This document shows positions 7,749 through 15,876 of a stretch of DNA of 64,000 nt, in pieces. A program made the translations under genes and the position numbers. Below the pieces are notes generated by a model that had not been told where the DNA came from, searched no databases, and worked only from the letters and a program-made list of their open reading frames with translations. Each line of letters starts with the position of its first letter. Position 1 is the first letter of the stretch. Origin of the DNA: JAXMCI01 sp046349435 (GTDB lineage Bacteria; Pseudomonadota; Alphaproteobacteria; Dongiales; Dongiaceae); contig JAXMCI010000004.1 of the NCBI GenBank assembly GCA_046349435.1, forward strand, positions 62,001 to 126,000, in the 5' to 3' direction.

Positions 7749-8618
7749 TCACACCGCCGCCAGCAGGATCGCCTCGGCGTTGCTCGGGCGCAGCCCGTCC
7801 GCCCGGCCGGCGAAGTAGCGGCCGGCGAGCTCGTCGCCGGAGACATGGCGGACCTCCCGCAGCCCTGCCTCGCGTGCCAGGGCCAGCATCTCGTCCGGCG
7901 CGAAGTGGCTGACGAAGGGCGTGCCGCTGGCCCGCGCGCCGCGCTCGGCCGCCTCGAGGGCGGGGCGCTCCGCGGGATCGGAGAGCGCCAGCGGCAGGAT
8001 GAAGCTCATCGCCAGCGTCGAGCCGGGGGCGAGCGCCGCGACCTCGCGCAGGGTGGCCGCGTTCGCCGCCCGCGTGAGATAGAGGCTGACCCCGGCCGAG
8101 GCCACCACGGCCGGCCGGGCGGCATCGAAGCCGGCCGCCGCCAGGCGCTCGCGCCAGGACTGGCCCGCCTCGAAATCGACCGGAACGAGGCGCAGCCCGT
8201 CGGGCACGCCGTATCCGAGCGCGGCCAGGCGCCGCCGCTTCCAGTCCTGCGGGCCGGGGCGGTCGATCTCGAAGATGCGCAGGCGGTCGAGCAGCGCCGG
8301 CCGGCGCTGCGCCAGGCTGTCGAGCCCGGCGCCGAGGATGACGTACTGCCCGACGCCGCGCCCCGCCTCCCGGACGACGAGATCCTCGATGAAGCGGGTG
8401 CGGGCCACGATCGAGGCGCGGAACGGGCGCGTGCCGACGGGATGCATGTCGCGTCGCTGGCGCCAGCCCGCCTCGGGCGCCGCCAGCGCCAGGCCGATGG
8501 CGTCCTCGACCACGGGCGGGGGCGCATCGACCTCGAGATGGAGCGCCCGCCAGAGCGCGACCCGCACCGCGGTCGAGTCTGGTGCCGGACAGGGTTCCTG
8601 CTGCATCATGCCCGTCAT
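7749..8618 (-). CDS. class I SAM-dependent methyltransferase, leucine carboxyl methyltransferase (PPM1/LCMT) family
   Basis: This 289-residue protein has the family SAM-binding motif I (YVILGAGLDSLAQRRP), the acidic motif II residue in FEIDRPGPQDWKRRRL, and the downstream ASAGVSLYL stretch typical of the bacterial PPM1/LCMT family. Bacterial members are usually annotated as putative O-methyltransferases of unknown substrate, so no specific function is claimed. The start is ambiguous among three clustered ATGs (8618, 8609, 8606); none has a strong ribosome-binding site, and I give the longest. It diverges from the exported CocE-type hydrolase gene across a 38-base gap, so the two promoters must overlap and may share control. 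Confidence 0.8.
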   Translation of the reverse strand: MTGMMQQEPCPAPDSTAVRVALWRALHLEVDAPPPVVEDAIGLALAAPEAGWRQRRDMHPVGTRPFRASIVARTRFIEDLVVREAGRGVGQYVILGAGLDSLAQRRPALLDRLRIFEIDRPGPQDWKRRRLAALGYGVPDGLRLVPVDFEAGQSWRERLAAAGFDAARPAVVASAGVSLYLTRAANAATLREVAALAPGSTLAMSFILPLALSDPAERPALEAAERGARASGTPFVSHFAPDEMLALAREAGLREVRHVSGDELAGRYFAGRADGLRPSNAEAILLAAV

Positions 8619-8656
8619 CTGACGCCGAAGCGTCGCTCGGGGAAAGGGGGATTCCC

Positions 8657-10912
8657 ATGGGGCCGCAGCTGGATCGCCGCAGCCTGCTGAAGCTCGCCGC
8701 CGCTCTCGCCCTGCCGGGCGCGACCCTGGCCGCGCCCGCTTCCGGCGCCGCCACCGACGCACCCGGCTGCGTCGAGCCCCGCTACCTCCCGGTCACCGCG
8801 GCGCAGGTGCCGGCGCCGCGCACCATCAGCTTCCGGGTGGCCGGCGGCGAGGGCCGGCCGATCACCCTCTACGGCCATTACTGGTATCCCGCCGAGGCGC
8901 TGGCCAGCGGCACGCGCCTGCCGGCCATCCTCGAGCTCAACCCCTATCGCCGGCGCGACGGCACGCTCTACGGCGACAGCAAGATGTATCCCTGGTTCGC
9001 CGCCAACGGCTATCTCTGCTTCCGCGTCGACCTGCCCGGCTCCGGCGATTCCGAGGGCGTGCTGACGGACGAGTACAGCGCGGTCGAGCTCGCCGCCTGC
9101 GTCGAGGTCATCCGGCAGATCGCCGCGCTGCCGATCTGCGACGGCAATGTCGGGATGATGGGCAAGTCGTGGAGCGCCATCAACTCGCTGATGGTGGCGG
9201 CGCGCGACGACTGCCCCGAGGCCCTCAAGGCGATCATCGTCTGCTGCGGCAGCGACGACCGCTTCGACGACGACGTGCACTACATGGGCGGCGCCATGAT
9301 GATGGATAACGCCGCCTGGCCGTCCAGCATGTGGGGCTGGCTGGCGCTGCCGCCCGACCCCGCCGTGGTCGGCGAGGGCTGGCGCGAGCAGTGGCGCGCG
9401 CGCATCAGGGCGGCGGACTTCTGGTTCCGGCAATGGGCGACGCACCAGACGCGCGACGCCTACTGGGCGGAGACCAGCGTCCGCGACCACTACGACCGGG
9501 TGAAGGTCCCGGTCTTCGTGCTCTCCGGCTGGGAGGACGGCTACAAGAACACCGCCGAGCGCTGCACCCGCTCGCTCGGCGCGCTGGGCAAGCCGGTGGC
9601 CGGCCTGATCGGCCCCTGGGGCCACAAATACCCGTTCGACGGCTATCCCGGACCGCGCATCGACTGGCTGCGCTACATCGTTACCCATTGGTGGGACCGC
9701 TGGCTGAAAGGCGCGCGGCCCGACCCGGCCTCGACCTGGCCCGAGATGGTCGTCTGGCTCGGCCGCTCCCGTGCCGCCGGTCGCGTCCCGGGCGTCGAGG
9801 ACGACGGCACCTGGGTCGCCGAGGACCACGACTGGCCGAGCCGCATGCGCGAGCGGGCCTTCCATCTCTGGCCCGACGCCACGCTGCGCGACCAGGGCGG
9901 GGCGCCCCACCAGGTGCTGCCGGTGCCGGCCGACGTCGTCGTCGGCACCGCGCAGCTGGAGACCAGCTCGTGGGGCGACTGCCGCAATGGCGACCTGCCG
10001 GCCGATACCGGCCCCGACGATTCCCACTCGCTGCGCTTCGACGGCCAGCCTTTGGCCGAGGATCTCGCCTGCTTCGGCTATCCCAGGCTCAGCCTCAACC
10101 TGCGCTGCGACAAGCCGCTCGGCGCGATCGCCGTCCGTCTCTCGGAGGTGGCGCCGGACGGCAGCGCGCATCTGGTCGTCTACGGTCTCTTCAATCTCTG
10201 CGACGCCGCGGGCGACCTCGCCGCGCCCCGCCCGGTGCCGTCCGACGCCTTCACCATGGCGGTGACCCTGCCGGTGCTGGGCCACGTCTTCCGCCGCGGC
10301 TGGCGGCTGCGGCTGAGCATCGCGCCCTTCTCCTTCCCCGCCCTGTGGGCGAGCCCGGAGGCTCCGGCCCTGCAGCTCGCCACCGGCCGGCTCGGCGACG
10401 GCCCGGAGAGCGCGCTGCTGCTGCCGGAGCGACCGCCCCGGCCGGAGGATGCGGGCGTCCAGGCGCTGCTCGGCCCGGCCGCCACCACCTACTGCGATCC
10501 GGAGCTCTATCTCCGGCCGGAGCGCAGCGAGCGCGACGGCGCCACCACCCGCATCGTCGAGGCGGCCACCATCGACGGGCGCCCGGGCCTGCGCGTGCGC
10601 AAGCGCTTCGACAATGGCGACACCGTCTTCGGCGGGATGCTCGACAATCTGCGCTTCGACCAGGTGCTCGAGGAGATCAGCGAGGTCGTCGCGGGCGATC
10701 CGCTCTCCGCCACCTTCGTCGGGCGCAACCGCACGGTGCTGTCGCGCGGCGACTGGTCGGTGCGCAGCAGCACCAGCACGCGGATCTGGAGCGAGCGGAC
10801 CCCGGACGGCGGCTTCGCCTTCCGCTACGAGGCCAGCGTCGAGACCTTCGTCGGCGACGAGCCCTTCGAGCAGAAGGCGGTGAGCGGCACGATTCCGCGC
10901 CGCTGGGTGTAG
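8657..10912 (+). CDS. exported CocE/NonD family hydrolase with twin-arginine-like signal
   Basis: This 751-residue protein starts with a Tat-like signal peptide (DRRSLLKLAAALALPGATLA), predicting export to the periplasm as a folded protein. The CocE/X-Pro dipeptidyl-peptidase core has the nucleophile in GKSWSAINS, an acid in LSGWEDGYKNT and the histidine in IGPWGHKYP, followed by the C-terminal jelly-roll. The ATG at 8657 is chosen because GGGGGA lies 6 bases upstream and it gives the signal peptide directly; a longer frame upstream lacks one. It is a paralogue of the hydrolase at 1-1857 (for example DDVHYMGGAMMMDNAAW against DDIHWMGGCLINENPAW). After the jelly-roll it has an extra C-terminal segment of about 140 residues of unknown role. 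The substrate is unknown. Confidence 0.88.
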   Translation: MGPQLDRRSLLKLAAALALPGATLAAPASGAATDAPGCVEPRYLPVTAAQVPAPRTISFRVAGGEGRPITLYGHYWYPAEALASGTRLPAILELNPYRRRDGTLYGDSKMYPWFAANGYLCFRVDLPGSGDSEGVLTDEYSAVELAACVEVIRQIAALPICDGNVGMMGKSWSAINSLMVAARDDCPEALKAIIVCCGSDDRFDDDVHYMGGAMMMDNAAWPSSMWGWLALPPDPAVVGEGWREQWRARIRAADFWFRQWATHQTRDAYWAETSVRDHYDRVKVPVFVLSGWEDGYKNTAERCTRSLGALGKPVAGLIGPWGHKYPFDGYPGPRIDWLRYIVTHWWDRWLKGARPDPASTWPEMVVWLGRSRAAGRVPGVEDDGTWVAEDHDWPSRMRERAFHLWPDATLRDQGGAPHQVLPVPADVVVGTAQLETSSWGDCRNGDLPADTGPDDSHSLRFDGQPLAEDLACFGYPRLSLNLRCDKPLGAIAVRLSEVAPDGSAHLVVYGLFNLCDAAGDLAAPRPVPSDAFTMAVTLPVLGHVFRRGWRLRLSIAPFSFPALWASPEAPALQLATGRLGDGPESALLLPERPPRPEDAGVQALLGPAATTYCDPELYLRPERSERDGATTRIVEAATIDGRPGLRVRKRFDNGDTVFGGMLDNLRFDQVLEEISEVVAGDPLSATFVGRNRTVLSRGDWSVRSSTSTRIWSERTPDGGFAFRYEASVETFVGDEPFEQKAVSGTIPRRWV

Positions 10913-10915
10913 TCA

Positions 10916-10966
10916 GGCCAGCGCGCGCGCCCAGCGGCCCGGGGTGAGGCCGTAGGCGCGCTCGGG
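10916..10966 (-). pseudogene. possible C-terminal remnant of an AraC-type regulator
   Basis: Read on the minus strand, this short stretch encodes ERAYGLTPGRWARALA followed by a stop, which resembles the extreme C-terminus of AraC/XylS helix-turn-helix domains. No upstream AraC sequence is left in any frame, and the metalloprotease gene ends 100 bases away. It could be a decayed gene end or chance similarity in GC-rich DNA. The rest of the 155-base gap (10913-11067) shows nothing clear. Confidence 0.2.
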
Positions 10967-11067
10967 CTGGCGGGTCTGCGTACGCCCGCGGATCGCCAAT
11001 CTCGGCGTCGCCGCGCTGCTGCACGCCAGCAGCGCGGCGACGCTGCTGCGGTGGGAAGCCGGCCGCC

Positions 11068-12822
11068 TCACGCCTTGGCGGGCCGCACGATCGTCTCCCA
11101 CTCGCGGATCTCGCGCGGCGCGGCCGGCATCGGCGCGCCGCCGGTCGCGGTGCCGATGTTGCTGTCGAACCACTGCCCGACATCGGCCGGGATCTGGGCG
11201 CGCTGCGGGTCGTCGAGGTCGTAGTAGAGGGCGTAGAGCTCGGCGAAGAACTCGAACTGCGACATCGCCGCATAGGCGTCCGGCATGCGCGCGACCAGAT
11301 CCAGCGTCTCCGCCTTCACCGCGATCAGCGTCTTGTACCAGTAGTTCAGGAAGAACGCGTAGCCGTTGGCCCGGTACCACTCCCGGAAGCCGCGATACCA
11401 GTAGGCCGGGGTCTTCTCGCAGGCCAGGCGCGGGCCGAAGTCCGGCCGGTGCCAGGGGTGGCCGGGCGGCAGGCTGGGGGTCGGCCCGGGCTGCCAGCTC
11501 GACGCCGTCCCGATCGCGGTCCGCAGCGCGGCGCGGACCTCCCCCTTCTGCGTCGCCGTCAGCGTTCCCCAGCCGCCCATCAGGCCGACCCAGCCGTCGA
11601 TGTCGGCATCCCGCGTGCCGAAGATCTTCCAGCCGAAGCGGCCGTCGAGATAGCCGTTGACCAGGTCGCTGCGCATCTCGTGCACGGCATGCCCGACCTC
11701 GTGCCGCACCACGTCCTGGAAGCGCTCCTTGTTCGCCAGCTCGTTCGAGCCGATCGAGATGTCGTGCGAGGACGGGTCGTAGAGCCCGCCGCCGCTGCCG
11801 ACATTGAGCATGATCTCGTGGATCCGGGTGTTGCCCTCGACGTTGCTGTCGGGCAGGTCCTTCAGCAGGTCCCACAGCGTGTCGATGTCGTTGACGTCGC
11901 TGTTCACCGACCAGTCGTCCTCGAGCTCGACGCCGAAGCGGATCTCGAAGAGCTGGTCCTCCAGCGCCTGCAGGTTGCTGGCCTTGGCGTATTTGAGCAG
12001 GGTGCGCAGGTCGCGCTTGGCCCAGTCGGGCAGGTGGCTGCCCCGGGGGATCCCGCTCAGCATCTGCTGGAAGGCCGGCGCCGCGACGTCGATCGGGCGC
12101 CCCGCCTCGACCTCGCCGGCATAGCTGCGCAGGCGGTCGAGCGCGGTCGGCTGCGGCGACCATCGCCAGAGATTCACCCAGTGATCGGGCAGCGCGAAGA
12201 CGGGCTGCTTGTGCGCGCCGGCCCAGTCCTGCAGCGCGGGCTGGCGCGCCGTCAGCTGGTCGGCCACCGGGCGCGGCAGGTCGACCTGGAACTTGCGCGG
12301 ACCATGCTCGTAGGCGGCGATGAAGGAGAGATCGCCGTCGGTCGCGCGATCGAGCGTCAGCCGCAGCCGGGCCTGGCGCAGCAGCACCGGATGCTCGTAG
12401 AGCACCAGCACCTTGAGCAGCTCGAGCACACGGTCGTCGATCCCGGCATCCTGCGCCACCAGCTTCTCGCGCAGCTCGTCCATGCCGAAGACGACCCGCA
12501 GCGTCCGCCCGCCCTCGCCGGCGATCGCGTCGGGGATCAGCGCCGCGGCCTTGTCGAGCTCCCCGGAGGCCGATTTCCAGCGGTGCCGCTCGCCGCGCGG
12601 CAGCACCTTGAAGAGCAGGTTGCGGCCGAAGTCGGAGTAGTAGAACGGCTTCTCGACGATCATCTGCCGGCCGCAGCTGCTGCAGGCCGCGCGATGCAGC
12701 TCGCCCTTGAGGATGCGCTCGCGGGCGTCCGGCATGCGCCGGACATCGATGCTCTGCGCCAGCAGGACCGTCAGCGGGTTGCCGCAGGCGCACTGCACGG
12801 TGTAGGGGTGGAAGACGGCCAT
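11068..12822 (-). CDS. CpXC zinc-finger protein fused to toxin-like HExxH metallopeptidase
   Basis: This 584-residue protein begins with a CpXC domain (about residues 5-85) whose metal ligands are C11-x-C13 and C47-x-x-C50. CpXC proteins are widespread and of unknown function. The C-terminal half carries the zinc protease motif HEVGHAVHE (H374, E375, H378) and, 150 residues later, E524-F-F-A-E528-L-Y-A-L-Y-Y. That spacing and sequence recall the gluzincin-like peptidase domains of bacterial toxins such as anthrax lethal factor, where the later glutamate completes the zinc site. No signal peptide or transmembrane segment is seen. The ATG at 12822 has GAGGAG about 9 bases upstream. It stands alone between oppositely oriented or distant neighbours. 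The domain reading is firm for CpXC and HExxH; the toxin comparison is an inference. Confidence 0.75.
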   Translation of the reverse strand: MAVFHPYTVQCACGNPLTVLLAQSIDVRRMPDARERILKGELHRAACSSCGRQMIVEKPFYYSDFGRNLLFKVLPRGERHRWKSASGELDKAAALIPDAIAGEGGRTLRVVFGMDELREKLVAQDAGIDDRVLELLKVLVLYEHPVLLRQARLRLTLDRATDGDLSFIAAYEHGPRKFQVDLPRPVADQLTARQPALQDWAGAHKQPVFALPDHWVNLWRWSPQPTALDRLRSYAGEVEAGRPIDVAAPAFQQMLSGIPRGSHLPDWAKRDLRTLLKYAKASNLQALEDQLFEIRFGVELEDDWSVNSDVNDIDTLWDLLKDLPDSNVEGNTRIHEIMLNVGSGGGLYDPSSHDISIGSNELANKERFQDVVRHEVGHAVHEMRSDLVNGYLDGRFGWKIFGTRDADIDGWVGLMGGWGTLTATQKGEVRAALRTAIGTASSWQPGPTPSLPPGHPWHRPDFGPRLACEKTPAYWYRGFREWYRANGYAFFLNYWYKTLIAVKAETLDLVARMPDAYAAMSQFEFFAELYALYYDLDDPQRAQIPADVGQWFDSNIGTATGGAPMPAAPREIREWETIVRPAKA

Positions 12823-13118
12823 GGCTGCTCTCCTCGATCGGACCGGGCGCGCGACTCCGTCATGTCGTCGACAGCGCGACTCTGGGAGAACCGGAAGGAC
12901 GGCGCACGAGGCTCCGGCTGTCGAGCCGGGCGCCGCCAGATTCGCTGATGCGCAACTCTATCACGGCATGCAGATTTGTCCAGGTAGAGTCTACATTATG
13001 CATGAGATGTTAAAGAATAACCCCATGCAACAGATGAAGCAGAAAATTGTCGGCCGGGCTCGGTCGCCGCGCGGGCGAGCGGAATGCAGTCCTCCCGCCG
13101 GCGCGCGCGGGGCGCGTG
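12823..13118. other. intergenic region with an AT-rich segment
   Basis: No gene is supported in these 296 bases. The segment from about 12950 to 13050 is strikingly AT-richer than anything around it and holds the short perfect palindrome GTAGA-G-TCTAC at 12984-12994. This is the probable promoter region of the CpXC-metallopeptidase gene to the left, and the 3' region of the 13-gene operon lies to the right. No terminator with a T-run was found. Confidence 0.4.
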
Positions 13119-13994
13119 TCAGGCGAACAGCGCGGCGAGCGAGGCCTCGGGCACGATCTCCGTGCGCAGCAGCGCTGCCGGTCCGGACAGCAGGACCGTG
13201 ATCCCGGGCCCGTGCCCCGGCGTCGGGCTGGGGCCGTGCGCGACGGTGCCGACCGTGACGAAGCCGGGGCGGTGGAAGCGGCTCACCCGGCTGTCGAGCG
13301 CGTCGAAGGCGACCAGGTCGCCGAAGCGCAAGCCCTCGAGCGAGCCGGCCAGCACCTCCGTGCCGGCGATCTCGACGTCGCCGATCCAGGGCGACTGGCC
13401 GACGCCGGCGCCGGCGATGCGGGCCGGCACCACGGCGCGGACGGCGACGACGAGGCTGGCGCCGTCGAGCCGCAGCGGCAGCGCGTCGAGCGCCGCAGGC
13501 GACAGGTTGCAGAGCCCGACCTCCGGCAGGTCGGGCAGCGCCAGCCCGCGGCCCTCGGCTTCCAGCACCACGGGGTCGCCGGGGGCGAGCGTCGCCAGCA
13601 GCGCGTCGGGCGCCTCGATCGCCAGCAGGTTGGGCGGCATGAAGCCGGGCGCCAGCCCGCCGCGCTTGCCGGCGACCCGGCCGAGCGGCCGTCCGGCGCG
13701 GTCGCGCACGCGGTTGCCGAGGCAGGCGAGCTCGTGGAAGGCGCCGGGCTCGGCCGGGTCGCCCTCCGCCTCGGCCGTGGCGCCGGGCATCAGGTGGTCG
13801 GCGACCCAGCGGTCGACGGGATCGCCGACATGGACGCCGAGCGCGATGCCGCCGCAGCCCGGCAGCAGGGCGATCCGCCCCTGGGCGTCGTAGCCGGCGA
13901 GCTCGCCGATCAGGCGGGCCGGCGCCAGCCGGCCGGCGACCGCGCTCCTCAGCAGCGCCGCGCGATTGTCGCGTGGTCTCACAGCGTCCCCCAT
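13119..13994 (-). CDS. DUF4438 domain protein, second of a tandem pair
   Basis: This 291-residue protein is the last gene of the long operon. It shows the DUF4438 pattern: a central glycine-rich start (LLPGCGGIALGVHVGDPVDRWVADHL), the CLGNRV motif, the GKRGG stretch and a C-terminal GTVAHGPSPTPGHGPGITVL. It shares the order of these motifs with the upstream protein, so the two arose by duplication. Its ATG (13994) overlaps the previous gene by 16 bases, implying translational coupling. The family, typified by Thermotoga TM1086, has no known biochemical role that I can state. Compared with its partner it carries PGFMPPN where the partner and TM1086-like proteins have a GKHG neighbourhood, suggesting the paralogues have diverged. 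Function unknown. Confidence 0.8.
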   Translation of the reverse strand: MGDAVRPRDNRAALLRSAVAGRLAPARLIGELAGYDAQGRIALLPGCGGIALGVHVGDPVDRWVADHLMPGATAEAEGDPAEPGAFHELACLGNRVRDRAGRPLGRVAGKRGGLAPGFMPPNLLAIEAPDALLATLAPGDPVVLEAEGRGLALPDLPEVGLCNLSPAALDALPLRLDGASLVVAVRAVVPARIAGAGVGQSPWIGDVEIAGTEVLAGSLEGLRFGDLVAFDALDSRVSRFHRPGFVTVGTVAHGPSPTPGHGPGITVLLSGPAALLRTEIVPEASLAALFA

Positions 13995-14836
13995 TGGCCC
14001 ATCAGCCGCGCCACGTTGGCTTCCGGCGACGGCTCGAGGGCGATCGCCGAGGCCGGCCCGGTCAGCAGCGTCATCAGCCCCAGCCCGTGGCCGCCGGCGA
14101 TCGTGCTGCCGTGGCAGATCACGCCCACCGCCAGCCAGCCGCGGCGATGGCTTCGCGCGTAGCGGTGGTCCTGGTCGCGCACCGCCACCAGGTCGCCGAA
14201 GGCGAGGGTCGCGCAGAGCGCCGCCATCGGCGGCTGGTCGCTGTGCAGGTCCATGTTGAAGCGCTGCGCCGGCATGCCGATGCCGGCGGCCGCCGCCTCG
14301 GCCGGCAGCTCGGCCGCCACCGGCACGCGCAGCCTGCCGTCGGCGCCGCGCGCCAGCCAGGCGAGGGCCAGCTCCGGCGACAGCGACAGGCAGGTCACCT
14401 CCGGCGCCGCGCCGAGCGCCAGCCCGGCGCCGCGCGCCTCGACGGCGACGCGGTCGCCGGGGGCGGCCAGCGCCAGCGCCTCCTGCGGCAGCGCCGCCAG
14501 CACGGCGCCATGCTTGCCGAACACCAGGCCGCGCGCGCCCCGGGCGGGGCCGTCGAGCAGCTCGACCGGGTTGCCGACGCAGCTCAGCACCTGCAGCGCG
14601 CGGTTGGCGGCGGGCTCGGCGAGCGCCAGCGACAGGCCGGGCTCGACATGGTCGCCGCGCCGGGCCAGCGCCGGCTCGCCCAGCCGGATGCCGAGCGCGA
14701 TGCCGCCCTGGCCGGGCAGCACCTCGAGGCGCCCGTCCGGCGCGGCGGCGCGGTTGGCGGCGGTGGGGGTGACCGTCGCGGCGAGGCGCGAGCGGACCAG
14801 CCGGTCGGCGTTGCTGCCGAGCGCGTCAGTAGCCAC
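13979..14836 (-). CDS. DUF4438 domain protein, first of a tandem pair
   Basis: This 285-residue protein keeps the family signatures more faithfully than its neighbour: VLPGQGGIALGIRLGEPALARRGDHVEPG, then LSCVGNPVEL, GLVFGKHGAV and, near the end, AVGVICHGSTIAGGHGLGLMTLLTG. The GTG start at 14836 overlaps the stop of the D-2-hydroxyacid dehydrogenase gene by 11 bases. No signal peptide or transmembrane helix is visible, so it should be cytoplasmic. DUF4438 is known mainly from structural genomics; its role is not established. The operon context, with importer, dehydrogenases and NTF2-like protein, points to a catabolic step on the imported compound. The pair might form a heteromer, which is inference. 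Confidence 0.82.
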   Translation of the reverse strand: MATDALGSNADRLVRSRLAATVTPTAANRAAAPDGRLEVLPGQGGIALGIRLGEPALARRGDHVEPGLSLALAEPAANRALQVLSCVGNPVELLDGPARGARGLVFGKHGAVLAALPQEALALAAPGDRVAVEARGAGLALGAAPEVTCLSLSPELALAWLARGADGRLRVPVAAELPAEAAAAGIGMPAQRFNMDLHSDQPPMAALCATLAFGDLVAVRDQDHRYARSHRRGWLAVGVICHGSTIAGGHGLGLMTLLTGPASAIALEPSPEANVARLMGQWGTL

Positions 14837-15863
14837 GGCCGGGCTCGAACGGGTTGCGCAGCTCGCGGCCCGCGAGGTAGCGGCCGAGATTGTCGAGGAA
14901 GAGGTCGGTGATGCGCCGGTTCTCCGCCGCCACCGTGCTTGCCGAGTGCGGCGCCACCAGCACGTTCTCCATGCCCCAGAGCGGGCTCTCGGCAGGCAGC
15001 GGCTCGGTGGCGAAGACGTCGAGCGCGGCGCCGGCGAGCCGCCCGGCGGCGAGCGCCTCGGTCAGCGCCGGCTCGTCCACCACCTGGCCGCGGGCGATGT
15101 TGACCAGGATGGCGCCCGGCCTGAGGCGGGCGAGCTCGGCCCGGCCGATCATGCCCCGCGTCTCCTTGGTCAGCGGGCAGGCCAGGACCAGCGCGTCGAC
15201 CGCGCCGAGCGCCTCGCCCAGCGCCGCGCTCGGGACGAAGCGCGAGAGGCCGGGCGGCGGCGCAGCCGGCTGCGTGCGGCTGTTGCCCCAGACCTCGACG
15301 CCGAAGGGCGGCAGCGCCGCCGCCACGGCGCGGCCGACGCCGCCCAGCCCGACCACCAGCACGCGCAGGCCGTCGAGCGAGCGGCTGGTGAAGCGCTCCC
15401 AGTGCCGCTCCGCCTGGCGGCGGCGCAGCAGCGGCACCTCGCGCACGAAGTAGAGCAGCCCGAGCAGCGCGAACTCGGCGAGCGGCCCGGCATGCACGCC
15501 GGCCGCGGTGGTGAAGCGGATGCCGCTGCGCGCCAGGCCGGTGCGCTCGAGGAACTCGCCGATCCCGGCGCTGGTCCCCTGCACCCAGCGCAGCCGCGGC
15601 GCCGTCTCGGGCAGGCGGGCCGGATCCTGCCAGTCGAAGTCGAAGGAGATCTCCGCCTGGCCGCGCAGCGCCGCCCAGCGCGCCAGCCCGGCGGCGTCGA
15701 GCGCCGGCTTGATGCCGTTGTGGTCGGCGACGTAGCGCGGCGTCGGCAGCAGGGCCGGCTCGAACAGCACCTCGACGCGGTCGGGCGCGAAGGCGCGGAT
15801 GCGCGCCACATGCTCCTCCTCCAGCGGCGAGGCGATCAGCAGCTTGATGCGGTCCGGTGGCAC
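14826..15863 (-). CDS. D-2-hydroxyacid dehydrogenase (NAD-dependent)
   Basis: This 345-residue enzyme of the D-isomer-specific 2-hydroxyacid dehydrogenase family should interconvert a 2-hydroxyacid and its 2-keto acid. The NAD-binding glycine motif is GLGGVGRAVA; the catalytic residues are Arg in NIARGQVVD, Glu in FATEPLP and His in VAPHSAST. I chose the GTG at 15863 because GAGGAGG lies 8 bases upstream and it gives the N-terminus PPDRIKLLIASPLEEEH; a longer reading frame would start inside the preceding ATPase gene. It lies 13 bases after the ATPase stop, so it is co-transcribed with the importer. It probably acts on a product of the imported compound. The precise substrate cannot be read from sequence. 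Confidence 0.88.
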   Translation of the reverse strand: MPPDRIKLLIASPLEEEHVARIRAFAPDRVEVLFEPALLPTPRYVADHNGIKPALDAAGLARWAALRGQAEISFDFDWQDPARLPETAPRLRWVQGTSAGIGEFLERTGLARSGIRFTTAAGVHAGPLAEFALLGLLYFVREVPLLRRRQAERHWERFTSRSLDGLRVLVVGLGGVGRAVAAALPPFGVEVWGNSRTQPAAPPPGLSRFVPSAALGEALGAVDALVLACPLTKETRGMIGRAELARLRPGAILVNIARGQVVDEPALTEALAAGRLAGAALDVFATEPLPAESPLWGMENVLVAPHSASTVAAENRRITDLFLDNLGRYLAGRELRNPFEPGRGY

Positions 15864-15876
15864 GGGCGGTTCCTCC

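Noticed and set aside
10989..11066. XRE-like helix-turn-helix fragment on the plus strand (LGVAALLHASSAATLLRWEA)
   Set aside because: Suggestive but very short, without start codon or ribosome-binding site, and not continued by related sequence on either side.
12821..13201. 126-codon plus-strand frame across the intergenic region
   Set aside because: Its start overlaps the start of the metallopeptidase gene on the other strand, the end runs into the DUF4438 gene, and composition is Arg-rich without family similarity.
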